Assembly: GCA_950295325.1 (NCBI GenBank)
Contig: OX485804.1
Coordinates: 30,566,001 to 30,630,000 of the forward strand
Source: Polytrichum commune
Taxonomy: Eukaryota > Streptophyta > Polytrichopsida > Polytrichales > Polytrichaceae
DNA length: 64,000 bases
Direction of reading: 5' to 3'
The position numbers and the translations under genes were made by a program. This document shows, piece by piece, positions 44,550-56,240 of this stretch (the stretch's first letter is position 1; every line of letters starts with the position of its first letter). The notes beneath the pieces were generated by a model. It was not told where the DNA came from. It did no database searches and saw only the letters and a program-made list of their open reading frames with translations.

Positions 44550-46095
44550 ATTTTTCTTTAAAATAACCGGATTAGTAGTGATAGGTTGGCAACACAAGAT
44601 GCCCCCACGTGCTTCTATATGAGGCATTATTTATTTTTATGTCTATACCCCTTTATATTGGTGCCTTAAGTATTAGATTAGACTAGGATTTTTAAAACCA
44701 CTAAAACTTGGTATTTTTGAAACCCTTGAGACAAGGAGTTGACGACGTATGGAAGTATGTAAAGTGGTTCATCTCATCCGCAAAGATGAATGAACTCTCA
44801 CTAATGAGAATACATGAGTGCCACGAATCCCCGGCCATGAATCCCCTAGGATCTACACCTCTTGAACTTATTATTGTGTGTCAAAAGTTGTGTGCATAGA
44901 AAATAGCGTGGTCCATTGTAATGTATGTGTGGGTTCAAAATCAAGGTGGCTTATGATTTAATTAAATAACAAACATATGTGATCTATTTTTAGGTTGGGG
45001 GGGGGTCTTATACTGGTATTATATTTCTCAACCCACATTAGATCTTGCTATGTAATAAACATTGATTTTATATTTCTAACTTTGAACATATGATTATGTG
45101 GGCTCAAAAATGACGACTTAAGATAACTTAATTGAAAGAAATATTGTGCAATGTCAAATTTTATAGTGGGCCACAATAATAAGTGGGAAAGGTGCATAAG
45201 CCTCTTGTGTGTGTTTGAGATATTATGCATAACTCATGCCAAAGTACTTCAAGTCCCTATTTGATTTTTGGGGTGATAGTTACTCTCTTTATTCTTATCA
45301 TTTTACAAGCAATGGATCCCATGACCTTACCTCGGGTGGGCACTTTAGTTTATTGTCATGTGTGTTAACCTCTAAGTGCCCATGGAGCCCAAATGTGCCA
45401 AAATGCATGATGTTTTTTTTTGGTGACTTTTGTTGATTTAATTTTATCTATATTTTGAATATTCTAGATGTTAGGTGATAGAAGATTTGGAAAATATATG
45501 CGATTTTGTTTTTTGCAAAACGGACTAGACACAAGACCTAAAGAATTTTGAAACTTTTATCGGTTGGGATTTCTACTATATTTGCTCCCCAAGCCGGCTA
45601 ACTTAGGAGGTTCAAGGTATTACGTATTGAGGGTCATAGCTCCCTCTATTCTTAGATTTAGTAGGGTACATGTCGCCTACAAGGTCTAAATGTTGATATG
45701 GTTGGATGTTGCATCCAAGGGTTAAGAGGGCATTTATCTAGGGGACGTTAAGTACATGAAATGTACTCAGATGAACCCTAATTTTACTAAGGAAAATCCC
45801 GCTCTTCTCATTTTGATTGACCCTATCATCAATTACACGATGCAGGAAACATAGATATATAGCATACTATTTTTGGTACAAAATTAAATGTTTTAATAGA
45901 ATTTTTGCATGGTAGTATTAGACCATACACTTGAACCCCAACAACTCTTAAAAATTTTACATATATAAAGAACATAAACTTCAATCTAGCAATTGAGGCC
46001 ACCTAAACTACTATGCACACTATAAACAAACTAGCTTGGACCCATGTCATCCCGACTTGTAACACCTGTGCACATGAACTTTGAATCATAAAGGT
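44550..46095. other. No gene recognised
   Basis: AT-rich, poly-G run at ~44997-45005. GCCACGAATCCCCGGCC near 44820 is inverted at ~43360-43385 (GGCCAGGGATTCGTGGC), a small dispersed pair. Confidence 0.4.
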
Positions 46096-46101
46096 ATAGG
46101 G

Positions 46102-47061
46102 TATGAGCCCAAAATGGGTGCTCACAATTGTTTTATGCTTAGAATTTACTTAAAAGTTGCATTTGATGCTATTGTCAAAACATCGAAAAGCAGAAAAAAG
46201 AGTGAAGTTTGGTGTGGAATTATGTTTTAAGCCTTAGGCTTGCATGGCGTGTTTAATTAAGGGATTAGCGGAATTAGGGGTTGGGTGATTAAGTTAAGTG
46301 TGTGCGTGTTCAAGTTAAGGGGAAGGGCCTTTGGTTTAAGTGTTTGAATTAGGGCCTTCCCGTGTTGGTTTAGGGGTTGAGGGGTTTATGGATAAGGGTC
46401 GTCTCGGGTTCAAGCTGGATTTTGAAGGCAGGGACAAAAGGAAGGTAAGGGGAGAAGAACGTCGGCATTACAACCCCCAAGGAGGAGAGCCCGAAGCCCC
46501 TGATTTCAGAAGGGAGGGGGTTAGCGGCTGGAGCTAAGCTCCTGATTTCAACGGCTTTGGAGCTAAGCTCCTGATCTCGGAGAAGGGAGCCCAACTGCCC
46601 GACCCGTGACGGGCAATGACGAGTCAGCCCAGAGCCCAGACAACGTACAATCATGGCCAAAATACCGGGACTGAAGTTAAGTTAAGGGAGGGGATTAGGG
46701 GTATTAGGACCATATTATATCATGGGTTGGTTAAGTAGGGAAGGAGGGAAGGATCACATTAGGAAATTAGATTAGTAGTGTGTGAGGGGGTCACAAATGC
46801 AAGGTTGTGACATAAGGGCGTGAGCCTTAGGTAGGGATTTGATTGTGGGGTGTGATAGTGTGTAGAAGGAGGGAAATAAGTAGAGAAGAGCATTTTTCAA
46901 TGCTTGTACACTTATTGTGGAATAAACCGGTGTGCCCATGTTGATGTGGAATGCGGTGGAGGTTGATGACATCGAGGAAGTGGAACATTGTGAACAATGA
47001 ATGTGAGCTCCATGCCCCCACCCGGACTACAACGCATAGGGGTGGGTGGTTTGGTCTCACA
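46102..47061 (+). mobile_element. Solo LTR, copy B (960 bp)
   Basis: Starts TATGAGCCCAAAATGGG and ends GTTTGGTCTCACA. It is flanked by the perfect 5-bp duplication TAGGG (46097-46101 and 47062-47066). Sense is plus: the palindrome AGCATTTTTCAATGCT (46889-46904) is followed by AATAAA at 46921-46926. It is the shortest complete copy and has only a short GGAGCTAAGCTCCTGAT duplication (46528-46580) where others have long tandem arrays. Frames on both strands at 46340-46660 are not genes. Confidence 0.93.
46889..46904 (+). promoter_or_regulatory. Conserved LTR palindrome (copy B)
   Basis: AGCATTTTTCAATGCT, 6-bp stem. AATAAA lies 16 bases downstream (46921-46926), a likely poly(A) signal of the LTR. 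Confidence 0.72.
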
Positions 47062-47069
47062 TAGGGTAA

Positions 47070-48535
47070 GTGGAATTAATTTAGTTGCTTATATTGAATT
47101 TGAGTGGTGCATGTCATGGGTGGATCCAAGAACAAACACCCCCAAAAAAAAACATGTGTTCAAAAGAGATTATATATATCTTCATTTTGAGAATGAGAAG
47201 TATATTTATATGAGCTCCAAAAATTATGAGAGTAGCAGCCACGACCTCAATTTGGATTTGCTAACCATAATCCATCTCATACAAATTGTGTCTTTTATAT
47301 CCTAGGAGAAGTGGGATAGTTGAAAAAAGTAACCACTTAAGACCTATTTACCTTCGAATCACCACACACCCGTAAAATTCTGCTCACTAAATAGGTCCCC
47401 CCCCCTTGCCCCTAGAAGTCTTGCAATACTTGTAATGAGTCATACTTTAGGGTTTTTCCTAATGTCAAGTGGGCATCCAAACACTATAGGACTATAAGTC
47501 CTAAGCAATCCTCGTGTGTCAACAAAAGAAAACACACAAAATCAACCATTATGGTAAATTTGCAGTTTTTTCTAGTGACATAGGACAATCTTCTAGTGAT
47601 GCAGGTTGATTGTCAGGATCCCCATGGTTGTAGTGAAAACAATCACCAGCAATGTTCTCAAGGTGCATACCTCTCCTACATAAATAAACTAAAATTGATC
47701 TTTAAAAAATATTTTATGTATTCTTTAATGCCCATATAATGTTAAGTATTCAATACGTGTATGTGTTTGTTCATAGAGGATATTTTAAGATTGAAAAGGA
47801 AGGACAAAAAATAACGCTAGATGTTTTGTAACCTTTTTTTTTTTTACCTCAACTTCTTTCCCAATTTTACTAAGTGTCCACATGGGAGGAGTTATGACCC
47901 CATAAAGTAGGTGGAGATCGTGGAGGGCATGACTCTTGGAGAAGTTTGAGAGACGCATTGATGTACATGTTTTGAAAGAGGACTCTCCGACTGACTAGGT
48001 TGCCGAAGTCTATATATTGTACCTTGCATGGCTACAAAGTGGCACATCACACCCACCAAGATTTGGAATTTGTGGGCCAACTTCCAAGTCCGTTGTGAGA
48101 TGAGCAAACATAATGGAAATTGATTCAACATCCTTGATTTGCTTTGACGTTCAAGTTGGCCAATGGCAAGACGGTCCTTTCAAAATTAATTGAATTCTGG
48201 AGTTCCATCTCCATTTGGCAACAACCCCAATTGTTATCAACGATGGAATATGTGAAAGTGATTGACTTTAGTTCAACATTGGAATTACAACTTCACACTT
48301 TGTTGTTCAATGCTCCTCACCAACTTCTTCTTCTTCTTCTTCTTCTTCTTTTGACACAAATTGAAACATCAATTGCAAGTACAAAAGGAGTCCAAATACA
48401 ACCACCTCAGAAGAACCAACGCAACCCCAGGGGAATCAAGCTCCTCACTAACATCAAAATAGTTGAATGAATGTTATGTGCAATCATGTGCCTTGAGTGA
48501 CTTTTTTGACCCTTTCACTCATATTGGTGGATGAA
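47070..48535. other. No gene recognised
   Basis: A C-run at 47398-47405 and a (CTT)n microsatellite at ~48324-48350. The frame 48144-48470 plus runs through the microsatellite as poly-Leu and has no domain. Confidence 0.4.
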
Positions 48536-48537
48536 AG

Positions 48538-48776
48538 CCATGATCAGGAGAACCGGCAGTCAATTACAAATGAACTGGTTGAGTTAGAGAAAGAAATAAA
48601 TGGTTCAAGTCCAGGACTGCATGGAAATTACCGATCATGTTAGAGGAATCTATAGAAGAATATACCCAACTTAATAAAGGAAAACTGGAGGATGTAATCA
48701 ACATGTAACCGGTTGGGCTTGCAAACACTAGGATCTCAACCGATTACGTGTGCCCAAGAATCTGCCCGATCCCTGG
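48538..48776 (+). mobile_element. MULE-type MITE, copy G3
   Basis: CCATGATCAGGAGAACCGGC at the start, AATCTGCCCGATCCCTGG at the end, with the family body between. Flanks GGATGAAAG and GGATAAAAAG are similar but not a clean 9-bp duplication. Confidence 0.8.
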
Positions 48777-49029
48777 ATAAAAAGTAGGGTTTCTCATCTA
48801 CAATAGCTTCATTCACAACTGGGTCCTCACCTACCATATACTTTTCAAAGTATTCCCTAAAATTGTGTGTGTGGTGGGGGGGACTTTTCATAAAATTTGT
48901 CTAGTTTTGTGAGTTGTGATTGTGCCTACGATTCTATCGTTGCAATAAGTGCAATAAGAGAGCTGTACATTTTAATTGGAGTTTGATGGAAGAGGAAAGA
49001 ATGCCTTGTTGTTTTTGGAGCTTCTTGGA

Positions 49030-49417
49030 TAAGGTAGGGGTGGCTATTTCCGTCCAAATTTCAGATGTGCCTAGTTGGGATGCTGAAACTATTTTTTTAA
49101 AAATTTTGAGCGCTCCGCAAAGCTGATGCAAGAGCAACTATGAAAAAATCAAAAATTTCCGGCATGTTTATGATTTCCTACAAATTTTTAAAGAAAACCT
49201 TGTAGAGTGACCAACACTCGCATATAGGGTACGTGGTATATCCACGGGTGGATTTCTAAAACCGACCGCTGGCAGCCAATGAAATGTTGGCAGCACTGTG
49301 AACGGTAAAAGCACCTTGATAGGTGCTTTTGTAAACCCAAGTAAAAGCACCTTAAAAGGTGCTTCCGACATAGGGGTCGACTTTAGGACCCACACGGAAA
49401 TTGCCACCCCTACCTTA
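49030..49417. mobile_element. MITE with 24-bp terminal inverted repeats (388 bp)
   Basis: TAAGGTAGGGGTGGCTATTT at the left is mirrored by AAATTGCCACCCCTACCTTA at the right, one mismatch in ~24 bases. The TAGGGGTGGC core resembles hAT-type ends, but no 8-bp target duplication is visible. Two small palindromes sit inside it (49307-49330 and 49343-49366). Confidence 0.75.
49307..49366. repeat. Duplicated palindrome inside the MITE
   Basis: AAAAGCACCTTGATAGGTGC followed by TTTT, then 12 bases later AAAAGCACCTTAAAAGGTGC. The same AAGCACCT/AGGTGCTT stem appears twice, 36 bases apart, with different loops. Confidence 0.85.
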
Positions 49418-49959
49418 GTGGGGTTTTGCTAGAGGTAGATGAACTTATTCGTCAAGGGTTTGAGTGGTTCACCCGGTTCAATTGAATGCTCGTAATTGGA
49501 TAATCTTGGGCATCTTCACGTGGTGCGCTTCAGGTGGTGTAGGGTCGGTTTACACTATGGACCATGAAGTTGGACCAGGGCTCTGCAAGGCAACTGATTG
49601 GCTACTGAAGTTGTCCCGGGACAACTTCGGTTTACACTAAGGAAAAAATGGCAGAGGGACCATGAAGGTCGAGGTCCCCAAAATATAATTTTCAAGGCCT
49701 AATAAATGCACTGATATGGTCTAATGGGTTTTGTGGTGACAGAGCCAAGAGAGGTGGTCTGGTAGGAAAAGGCAAGGGCCCATGTAAGAGAAATGCCATT
49801 TCATTTTTTTAACGAATCTACCCTCTATGTGCCTTAATTATATCATAGCTCGTGAGACGTACCAATACTACCTTGCCCTACCTCTTAAACCGGTTCACAC
49901 ATGTTTCACTAAACAAAGTGGGACGTCTAGAACTCAAGAATTTAAGTGCAGATTTGTTT

Positions 49960-50180
49960 TTTTGGTCTACCAATTGCAATGTTTGGAATTTGGGGGCTTG
50001 TAATATACCGTTGGAAAGGTCTTGAAAATAACTAACCAACGGTATGTTACACACCCCAAAATGTTTAAAATTTACAGCTACAAAATGAAAAAGAAAATTT
50101 CGTAGTGGTTTACTGACTGTAGATCATGGTGGTCAAAAGAACCGCAATGGGAAAACAATTGTAGTCCTTTTTCCCATCAT
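49960..50180 (-). mobile_element. Fragment related to the MITE at 54781-55103
   Basis: Shares GGTTGGAAAG-like, CAACGGTAT, CCCAAAAT and GGTGGTCAAAAGAAC phrases in the same order as 54781-55103. Termini are lost. Confidence 0.65.
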
Positions 50181-50186
50181 TTCCTA

Positions 50187-50510
50187 CGACATTAAAGGAG
50201 ATATTTAGTGTTTGATACACTAAATACGAATGCGTACACTAAATATCAATAACCCTATGAAAGTAAGTAACATTAAATGTAAAATCAAACACTAAATATC
50301 AACTATGATAATATGTGGAAGTTACATGTTTGAATTTAGTGTTAGTAAGGATATAAAAATAATTAAAAAGCAAAGAAGGAGAATTTCAACATATCTTCTA
50401 GCAAATCTCTTAACACTGATTATCAAAAAATTGAAAATTAGTGTTGAGCAAGGTAGGATGGTAACAACATCAAATATAATCAAACACTTAATATCCTATT
50501 TAGTATAGTG
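50187..50510. mobile_element. CACTA-type MITE, diverged
   Basis: The right end reads ATCAAACACTTAATATCC, then TATTTAGTATAGTG. The left end CATTAAAGGAGATATTTAGT plus GTTTGAT is its inverted relative. Many ACTAAATAT repeats lie inside. Target duplication not clear. Confidence 0.6.
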
Positions 50511-51559
50511 ACAACACAAGGTACATGTCACATGTACAAATTAAATCGCTCATTTTTTTGTTGTAAAAATTGTTGTGAGAAGATTTGCAAGCCACATATT
50601 CGACACATTTAACAAGTAGTGAAGACAAGTGAAGCCCAAGAGAAGACAAGAGAATGGTCAAACCTCGGGGGGTTCACTCCCTCTTATATTTTGCATACAC
50701 GTGCATTCGGGACCTATTTATTGGGGGGGTTATTTACCTTGCAGAAAAGATTATAAGGTGATGGTATTTTACATGTAGAAAGCCTAAAAATATTATATGT
50801 GATGGTATTTACATGTAAACATGTTTCATTATTTTAATATCCCCTACTTTACATGTACATTTTTTTCCAAAACTTATCTACAATGAATATATTGGACCCT
50901 ATTTTTTATCGCATGTTGTTCTACGATTTTCGCCAGTGAACCCCCCGAGGGTCAAACTTGAATTTTTTTCAAAACTTTTTTTTTGGGGTATATATTAAAA
51001 GAAATCAACACCTTCACTTTTTGGTGCATGGTCATTCTTCTTGGTCCACATTCGGTGTACACCTAATGAGGGGGCCCAAGGCTTTCAAAACTAGTTTTTG
51101 AAGAAGTCGGACCATGGAAGTTGGATCATGAACTCGGACCATTGGCAAAGGCCATCTTTCATGGTCCAACTTAATGGTCCATAGTGTAAACCGGCCCTTA
51201 GATACCTTGGCCTTCAAGAGAGAGATAGTTACCTATCACATGGCTCACAAACTTGATTTTCCTACCACATCTCCATGGGGCACGTAGTCATTTATTCCAT
51301 TGTTATGGCCTTGGGCTTAATTCTGTCCAAACATGAGAGTTGGATTTCTTGTATCAATCAGGTAAAGTCCATAGATGAAAATCACTTATGTACAGTGATT
51401 TAGACTCTTTCTTGCGTTGTCCTTGAACAAATAAGATTAAGTTAATTGCTTTATTGTTGCCAGCTCTCTTTCAAGTAGGCAGGTACTACAAGTCCTCTGT
51501 CCCAAATGTCTGGAAAGATCATGGCTATCTTATTCACTTGTACTACCAAGTTAATCTTA

Positions 51560-51665
51560 TTGAGTAATGTGATGGGTATGAGGGCCAACCACTAGTTTGA
51601 ACAAAGTTGTTGGAAATATTATTGTGTGACTTTTGGTTGGCCTCCATACCCATCACATTACTCAA
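51560..51665. repeat. Short hairpin with 32-base arms
   Basis: Left arm (51560-51591) TTGAGTAATGTGATGGGTAT.. and right arm (51634-51665) ..ATACCCATCACATTACTCAA pair with one or two mismatches around a 42-base loop. No terminal motif or target duplication of a known MITE superfamily is visible. Confidence 0.85.
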
Positions 51666-51669
51666 TTCC

Positions 51670-52160
51670 TTGGCTATGTTAGGTAGGATTGGATATTGGA
51701 CGAGCATACTTCTCATTTAATTTCGGGATTCCTTGTTTATGGAGAGCATTTGGGATGTGTACTATAGAGTTTCTGACAAGGACCCATAATCTATCAAAGT
51801 TTTCCAATCGCAACCTCTTGCTTTGGAAAGAGACCATCATTTAGTTGCTTAATAATGTTATGCCCACCTAAGGTATGTTTCCAAAGCTCAAGCTTTATGT
51901 AATCGTGCTTTTTGATTTGGGAGGAAGCAAGAAGAAGAAGAAGAAGAAATGTTGGGCAATCCAACGTGAATTTGAGCTTGTTGGCTCTACTCAAGCATCT
52001 CCTTGGTGTAGGGTGGTGTTTGCTGCCTACCTTGCAGTGGGCGGGCTCTTGATATCTATCTATCTATCTATCTATAAATTAAAATACATTATATTGATAT
52101 CCATTTACTATGTTGGGGGGGGGGGGGAACATTGGTTCTTGTTTATTGTCAAGTTTTTTC
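51670..52160. other. Sequence left of the LINE 3' end; microsatellites
   Basis: Contains (AAG)n at ~51928-51948, (ATCT)n at ~52051-52075 and a 14-base G-run near 52116. It may include LINE 3' untranslated sequence, but I cannot place the LINE end. Confidence 0.4.
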
Positions 52161-53053
52161 TTATCAAGTACTAGGTGTGTGAGATATGTGATGGCTATTT
52201 GGTGGATGGTTTTCATTGTTTTTTATTAGTGATGTGGGAATATGTAGGTTCTCAACGGGTCATATGCTTCTTGTGCGAATGGCTCCCCTTACTCCTGCAG
52301 TGATACCTATGAGGGGTCTAATATTCCAACCTTGTGCTCTTATTGCATCTACTATCGGGTTGTATTTGTCTTCTTTTGTTTGTATGGCTTGGTCAAGAAA
52401 TCTATCATGCATAGAGGTGGAATCAATGATTTGGGTGATTAGGTCTGGTGTAGGTATTAGTGGATCATTTTGTTCATATGCAACACCTTATATGTAGATG
52501 ATATCCAATCTTAGTTTTGTGAGGCATTAACATCGTGTAGTATTGCATGTGCAACTTAGGATCCCAGGCGGGATGGTGTTGTCTTGGTGGTTGCCATGTT
52601 GGTTACCGGCATTAATGAGTGTAGGGTGTCTAGTGTATACATTTAATTTGAGTAGGTTGGTGAGTTGGTGGGCAATGGCATTGTGTCTTGCGATTCTTAA
52701 GCCTTTTAGAAATTTATTGCTACATAGAGAGAGTAAGTGCGGCCAACTACCTTTGTCGTTCGTTTGGCATAATGTGGAGTTGGGGTTGGTGTGTATGTGT
52801 GTGTGTGGCTAGAAGAGTTTTTTTTTTTTCTATAATTGCCCATGTATTGGGCAAATCGGAACTTGAGGAGTTATGTGATTTGTGCGTCCATAGTTGGTGG
52901 GATTTCCTAGAAGTGGTTAAACAGTTTGTGGTGAATTTCCTCATTGGAGAGCCATTTTTTTGCATATGTAATTTTTATGGTTCTTTCTTTTGTGAGCCTA
53001 TTGTGTTATGTTTTTATGAATGTTTGTAGGTTCCTTATTATGCCTAGTAGGTT
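52160..53053 (-). pseudogene. LINE C-terminal region (decayed)
   Basis: On the minus strand, below the RNase H piece at 55545-55128, the coding remnant continues. It reads IRNLQTFIK and AKKWLSNEEI, then KFRFAQYMGNYRK (53050-52830). Next come GLRIARHNAIAHQLTN and NAGNQHGNHQDN (52740-52540), then KEDKYNPIVDAIRAQGW and IGITAGVRGA (52462-52232). I recall this order from C-terminal parts of plant LINE polyproteins carrying RNase H. Several stops and shifts break it. Solo LTR C separates it from the rest of the LINE. Plus-strand frames here are shadows. Confidence 0.72.
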
Positions 53054-54743
53054 TGTAAGCCCTAAACTCCCACCCTTATGCGTCGTGGTCCGGGCGAGAG
53101 CCTAGAACTCACATGTGATTGACTGACCTTCCTTAGCAATTGTGACTCGCTTCCAAGTTCCATGATGTAAATGCCAATACGCGCAACTTTTTATTCAAAG
53201 ACACAAGGTGACAAGTATTTAGAAATACTCTACTCCCTCGTAGTCATTGCCACACACAATCACCTAATACACCCCCACACACACTCTCAAGCCTCCAACT
53301 TGCGACAGTGAGCTACTTAACTAACCTAAGCAATTTCTAATGGCATCAAGGCAACACCAATTACACATTTGGCTTCCCCATGCTTGCCTCTTCAATCCGA
53401 ACACTCAGCTACTCTACCACACCCTAATCCACCACTTAATGCTCCAACACCTACCATGACTAAATTCTTCACTATTCACTAACCAACATCCAAGCTTTTC
53501 TTGGCCCTCTTACCCCTTGCACACACTCAATGGGCCTCCCCTGTTTCGGGAACTGTGATGCTTCTCCACCTCCCAGCTCCAGTTATTGAACTCGTCCGAT
53601 TACTGTTCAATGTCAAATTGCTCTTCCTAACCTCCCATGTGGCGTCCCTCCACTTCCAGCCACGATGGCAGTCACAACTCCCTTATAGAGCTGTGGAGGC
53701 ACAGTCACCCAGAGTTCAACCTCAACCGCAAGCACACAGAGGTTGGCGGCTCATGAAGGCCCCCTTTTAGCCTATGATTCCAACTGCTGTAGCGATCTCG
53801 CCCTGACCTCCTCGGCAAGAACTTCGGCAACTAAGTCCTCATCTGTGTTGCCGGAGCTGCTGGCACCTTCATCTTTTGGACTGGCCAGGGGCAACCACTC
53901 TTTAGCGGCAGATTCAACCTCCTGACGTCCGCACCGTTGCTTTCATCAACATCCCGGCCTGTCATGATACACTGCAGCCAGGTGCTCAAGGTGACATCAA
54001 TCTTCCTCCTCCCCTGCTCGGCCATTGCTGGCTTCCCTTGACCCTTGAGTCTTGGCCTCCAGGTCGATTCGGCAATGCCCCTGAAATTCCGTAGCTCCCT
54101 ATTCCGGCAATCTTCCTTCAGTGTCGAAGCCAACTCCCCAATAGCCCTTCTAGGTCCAACTGCTCTAGCCTTTCACTCTCTGTCGCCTCCACATTTTCTC
54201 CTTCCATCTAATATTCACATCCTTGAATTGGCATCCTGCCAGCTATTCCTCTCAACCCCTAATCCTCACTTAACACTTGATGCTACCTGAGCCTCAGAAG
54301 CCCCACACAACCCCCATCTTCTTTCCTGCATTCTTCCTTGCCGCTTCCAGCAGCAACCCCCGCCTTCCGCAAGCAGGACCTTACCAACAAAGAAGAGAGA
54401 GAGAGAGCCGAGAGCCCCCATGGGCCTTATGTTCAGATTCCCGGGATTATCCACTTAGTTCTAACCTCTCCTTAAATGAACAACAAAAGGGCCTAATTCC
54501 CACAATAGAATTTGGCTTCACATGGTTGGCCTTAAAAATCACTTAATCTTTAACGAATCCCCAATCCATCCTTCTAAATTCCTAGCAGTAAATAACTTCC
54601 AACCCAACCTTTTGAACTAATTCAAATCTAAACTTTGGAACATAATTCTTGTTGTCTTTTGAACTTTTCATGCAAATACAAAGACTAAGGTTTTAATAAT
54701 TTTTAGGATTAAAAACACATGTGAGCACGCCATTGGGCTCACA
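53054..54743 (-). mobile_element. Solo LTR, copy C (1690 bp), inserted in the LINE
   Basis: On the plus strand it starts TGTAAGCCCTAAACTCCC and ends CATTGGGCTCACA. It is flanked by the perfect 5-bp duplication AGGTT (53049-53053 and 54744-54748). The palindrome AGTATTTAGAAATACT is at 53214-53229, with TTTATT at 53190-53195. A GA tract lies at ~54391-54408. The LINE reading resumes on both sides, so the LTR landed inside an existing LINE. Frames between 53501 and 54546 have no recognised domain. Confidence 0.93.
53214..53229 (-). promoter_or_regulatory. Conserved LTR palindrome (copy C)
   Basis: AGTATTTAGAAATACT; sense-strand AATAAA at the complement of 53190-53195. Confidence 0.7.
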
Positions 54744-54780
54744 AGGTTGGTGCTTGAGGGAGGTTTAGCTAATCTATATG

Positions 54781-55103
54781 CACTAGTAGAAAACTATTTG
54801 AAAAAGAACTGCAGTCGTTTTTCCATTGCGGTTCTTTTGACCACCCTGCTAAAAGACTGCAGATTTTTTTTTTCTCATTTTTTTGACAATAATTTTATTA
54901 ATTTTGGGGCGTGTAATACACGGTTGGAAAGCTATTTTCAAGACCTTTCCAACGGTATATCAAAAATCCCCAAAATTTCAAATATTCAGCTGGTAAACCA
55001 AAAAAAGAGTTTGCAGTTGTTTTACGACTGCAAAGCAGGGTGGTCAAAAGAACTGCAATGAAAAAACAATTGCAGTTTTTTTTTGCATAGTTTTCTACTA
55101 GTG
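54781..55103. mobile_element. CACTA-type MITE (323 bp), inserted in the LINE
   Basis: Starts CACTAGTAGAAAACTAT and ends ATAGTTTTCTACTAGTG, perfect inverted ends. It is flanked by the 3-bp duplication ATG (54778-54780 and 55104-55106). Internal arms (TGCGGTTCTTTTGACCACCC and GGGTGGTCAAAAGAACTGCA) also pair, making most of the element a hairpin. LINE codons continue on both sides. Confidence 0.95.
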
Positions 55104-56240
55104 ATGGTATGGTGGGCGGTATGGGTGTTATGTGCCTTTTGAGGTGCCGTCATTTGAAAGTGAGTTGGCCATGTCATTTCCCGTAATTCTTGTGTGAGCT
55201 CTAACTTTTTGGATTGTTATTTTGTGTCGGACCCATGTTATGTGTTGAACTATAGATGTTATTAGTAGTTTGTCCAGGTGATTATGTTGGGAGGATGGGC
55301 GTCCTACGTGGTTGTTGATGAGGTAGATACTATTGAGGCTATCCGTAAAGATATGTATGTCGTGATTGACTTCTTGTGTGTTGGCAAGTGCTAACCAAAT
55401 AACATCCAATTATGTTTTAAGAATGTTTTGAAATCCTAGGAGTCTTTTATTTGTATGTTGTTGAGTTGGCTATATACTTCCTAATCCCATGAGGTTTCCG
55501 TTTCCATACCGTTTGGTGGCATAAAAGACCCATCCGTGTAGATCCTTTGGGATGGGTCGGGATGGGTTGTATTTTGTGGTTGGGGGTTATAGAACTCGGT
55601 TGGTATCTGGTGGATTTGTGCTACAAGTGGTGTGGGTAGTGGGTAAGATGTTTTGAGGGAATTTGTCCATTTGTCTGATATGTTAAGTTTTGTATTGCTT
55701 AATGGTAGGTGTGGGGTTGTGTGTGGGTATGTGTAGGTTGTAAGCTTCTTGAATGATTTATTGGAGTTGTGGGGTGAAGGTGTAGTTTATGGGTGGGGAG
55801 TCTTGGCTATATATGCATATGATTGTTGAGTGAGGTTTCTAGGTGGTTGTAGTAGGAGGGCCATTGGGGTGCGGATGGGTATTGAACGACGTTTAGTCGA
55901 ATGGTGGCTATGGTATGAATGTCTTGGTATTCTGCTAGGTCTAGTTCTTTGGGGGGAGGGGGGGGGGGGGTCCAATCTTTACGTTTTAGGGTCATGATGG
56001 TGATATTGCGTGGGTTTCTTTGGTTGCCATACTGGCCCAGTGTATGAATTCTGTTGTTGTGCGATGATTTGCCGGGTGTGCATAGCTTGCGCCGTTCCAT
56101 TTTGAGTATAGTGTGTGGCCTTATGAGCTGAAGATGATATCTCTAGTATGTGGTGAGTTGTACCTTTTGGGTAGAAGTGGGTATGTGAGAGATATGAATC
56201 CCCAAAGTGGTCCACCACTCCGTGGGATCACTTTTAGTTA
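55104..56240 (-). pseudogene. LINE fragment with type I RNase H domain
   Basis: Minus strand, 56230 down to 55104. The upstream part (56218-55790) is Pro/Gln/His-rich with PKELDLAEYQDIHT. Then comes a type I RNase H domain. IYTDGSFMPPNG (~55540) holds the first catalytic Asp, HIFTDSLNSIYLINNH (~55345) a later Asp, and KVRAHTRITGNDMANSLS (~55180) the conserved His/Asp region. RNase H would remove the RNA template during target-primed reverse transcription. A stop follows YTDGS (..TSWD then stop) and at least one frameshift is present, so the protein is dead. The reverse transcriptase core (YADD-type) is not seen. Reading continues past the MITE and LTR C into 53053-52160. Confidence 0.85.

Larger units (their letters stand above)
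49541..51200. mobile_element. Possible element bounded by ~36-bp terminal inverted repeats
   Basis: AGGGTCGGTTTACACTATGG, then ACCATGAAGTTGGACC at the left, is mirrored at 51162-51200 (GGTCCAACTTAATGGTCC.. CGGCCCTTA), with about two mismatches. No target duplication is found, so the ends may belong to two separate copies. The interior holds a CACTA-MITE fragment (~49960-50180) and the MITE at ~50187-50510, but no transposase. Confidence 0.5.

Noticed and set aside
52216-53029. Plus-strand membrane-like frames
   Set aside because: Antisense shadows of the minus-strand LINE C-terminal region.
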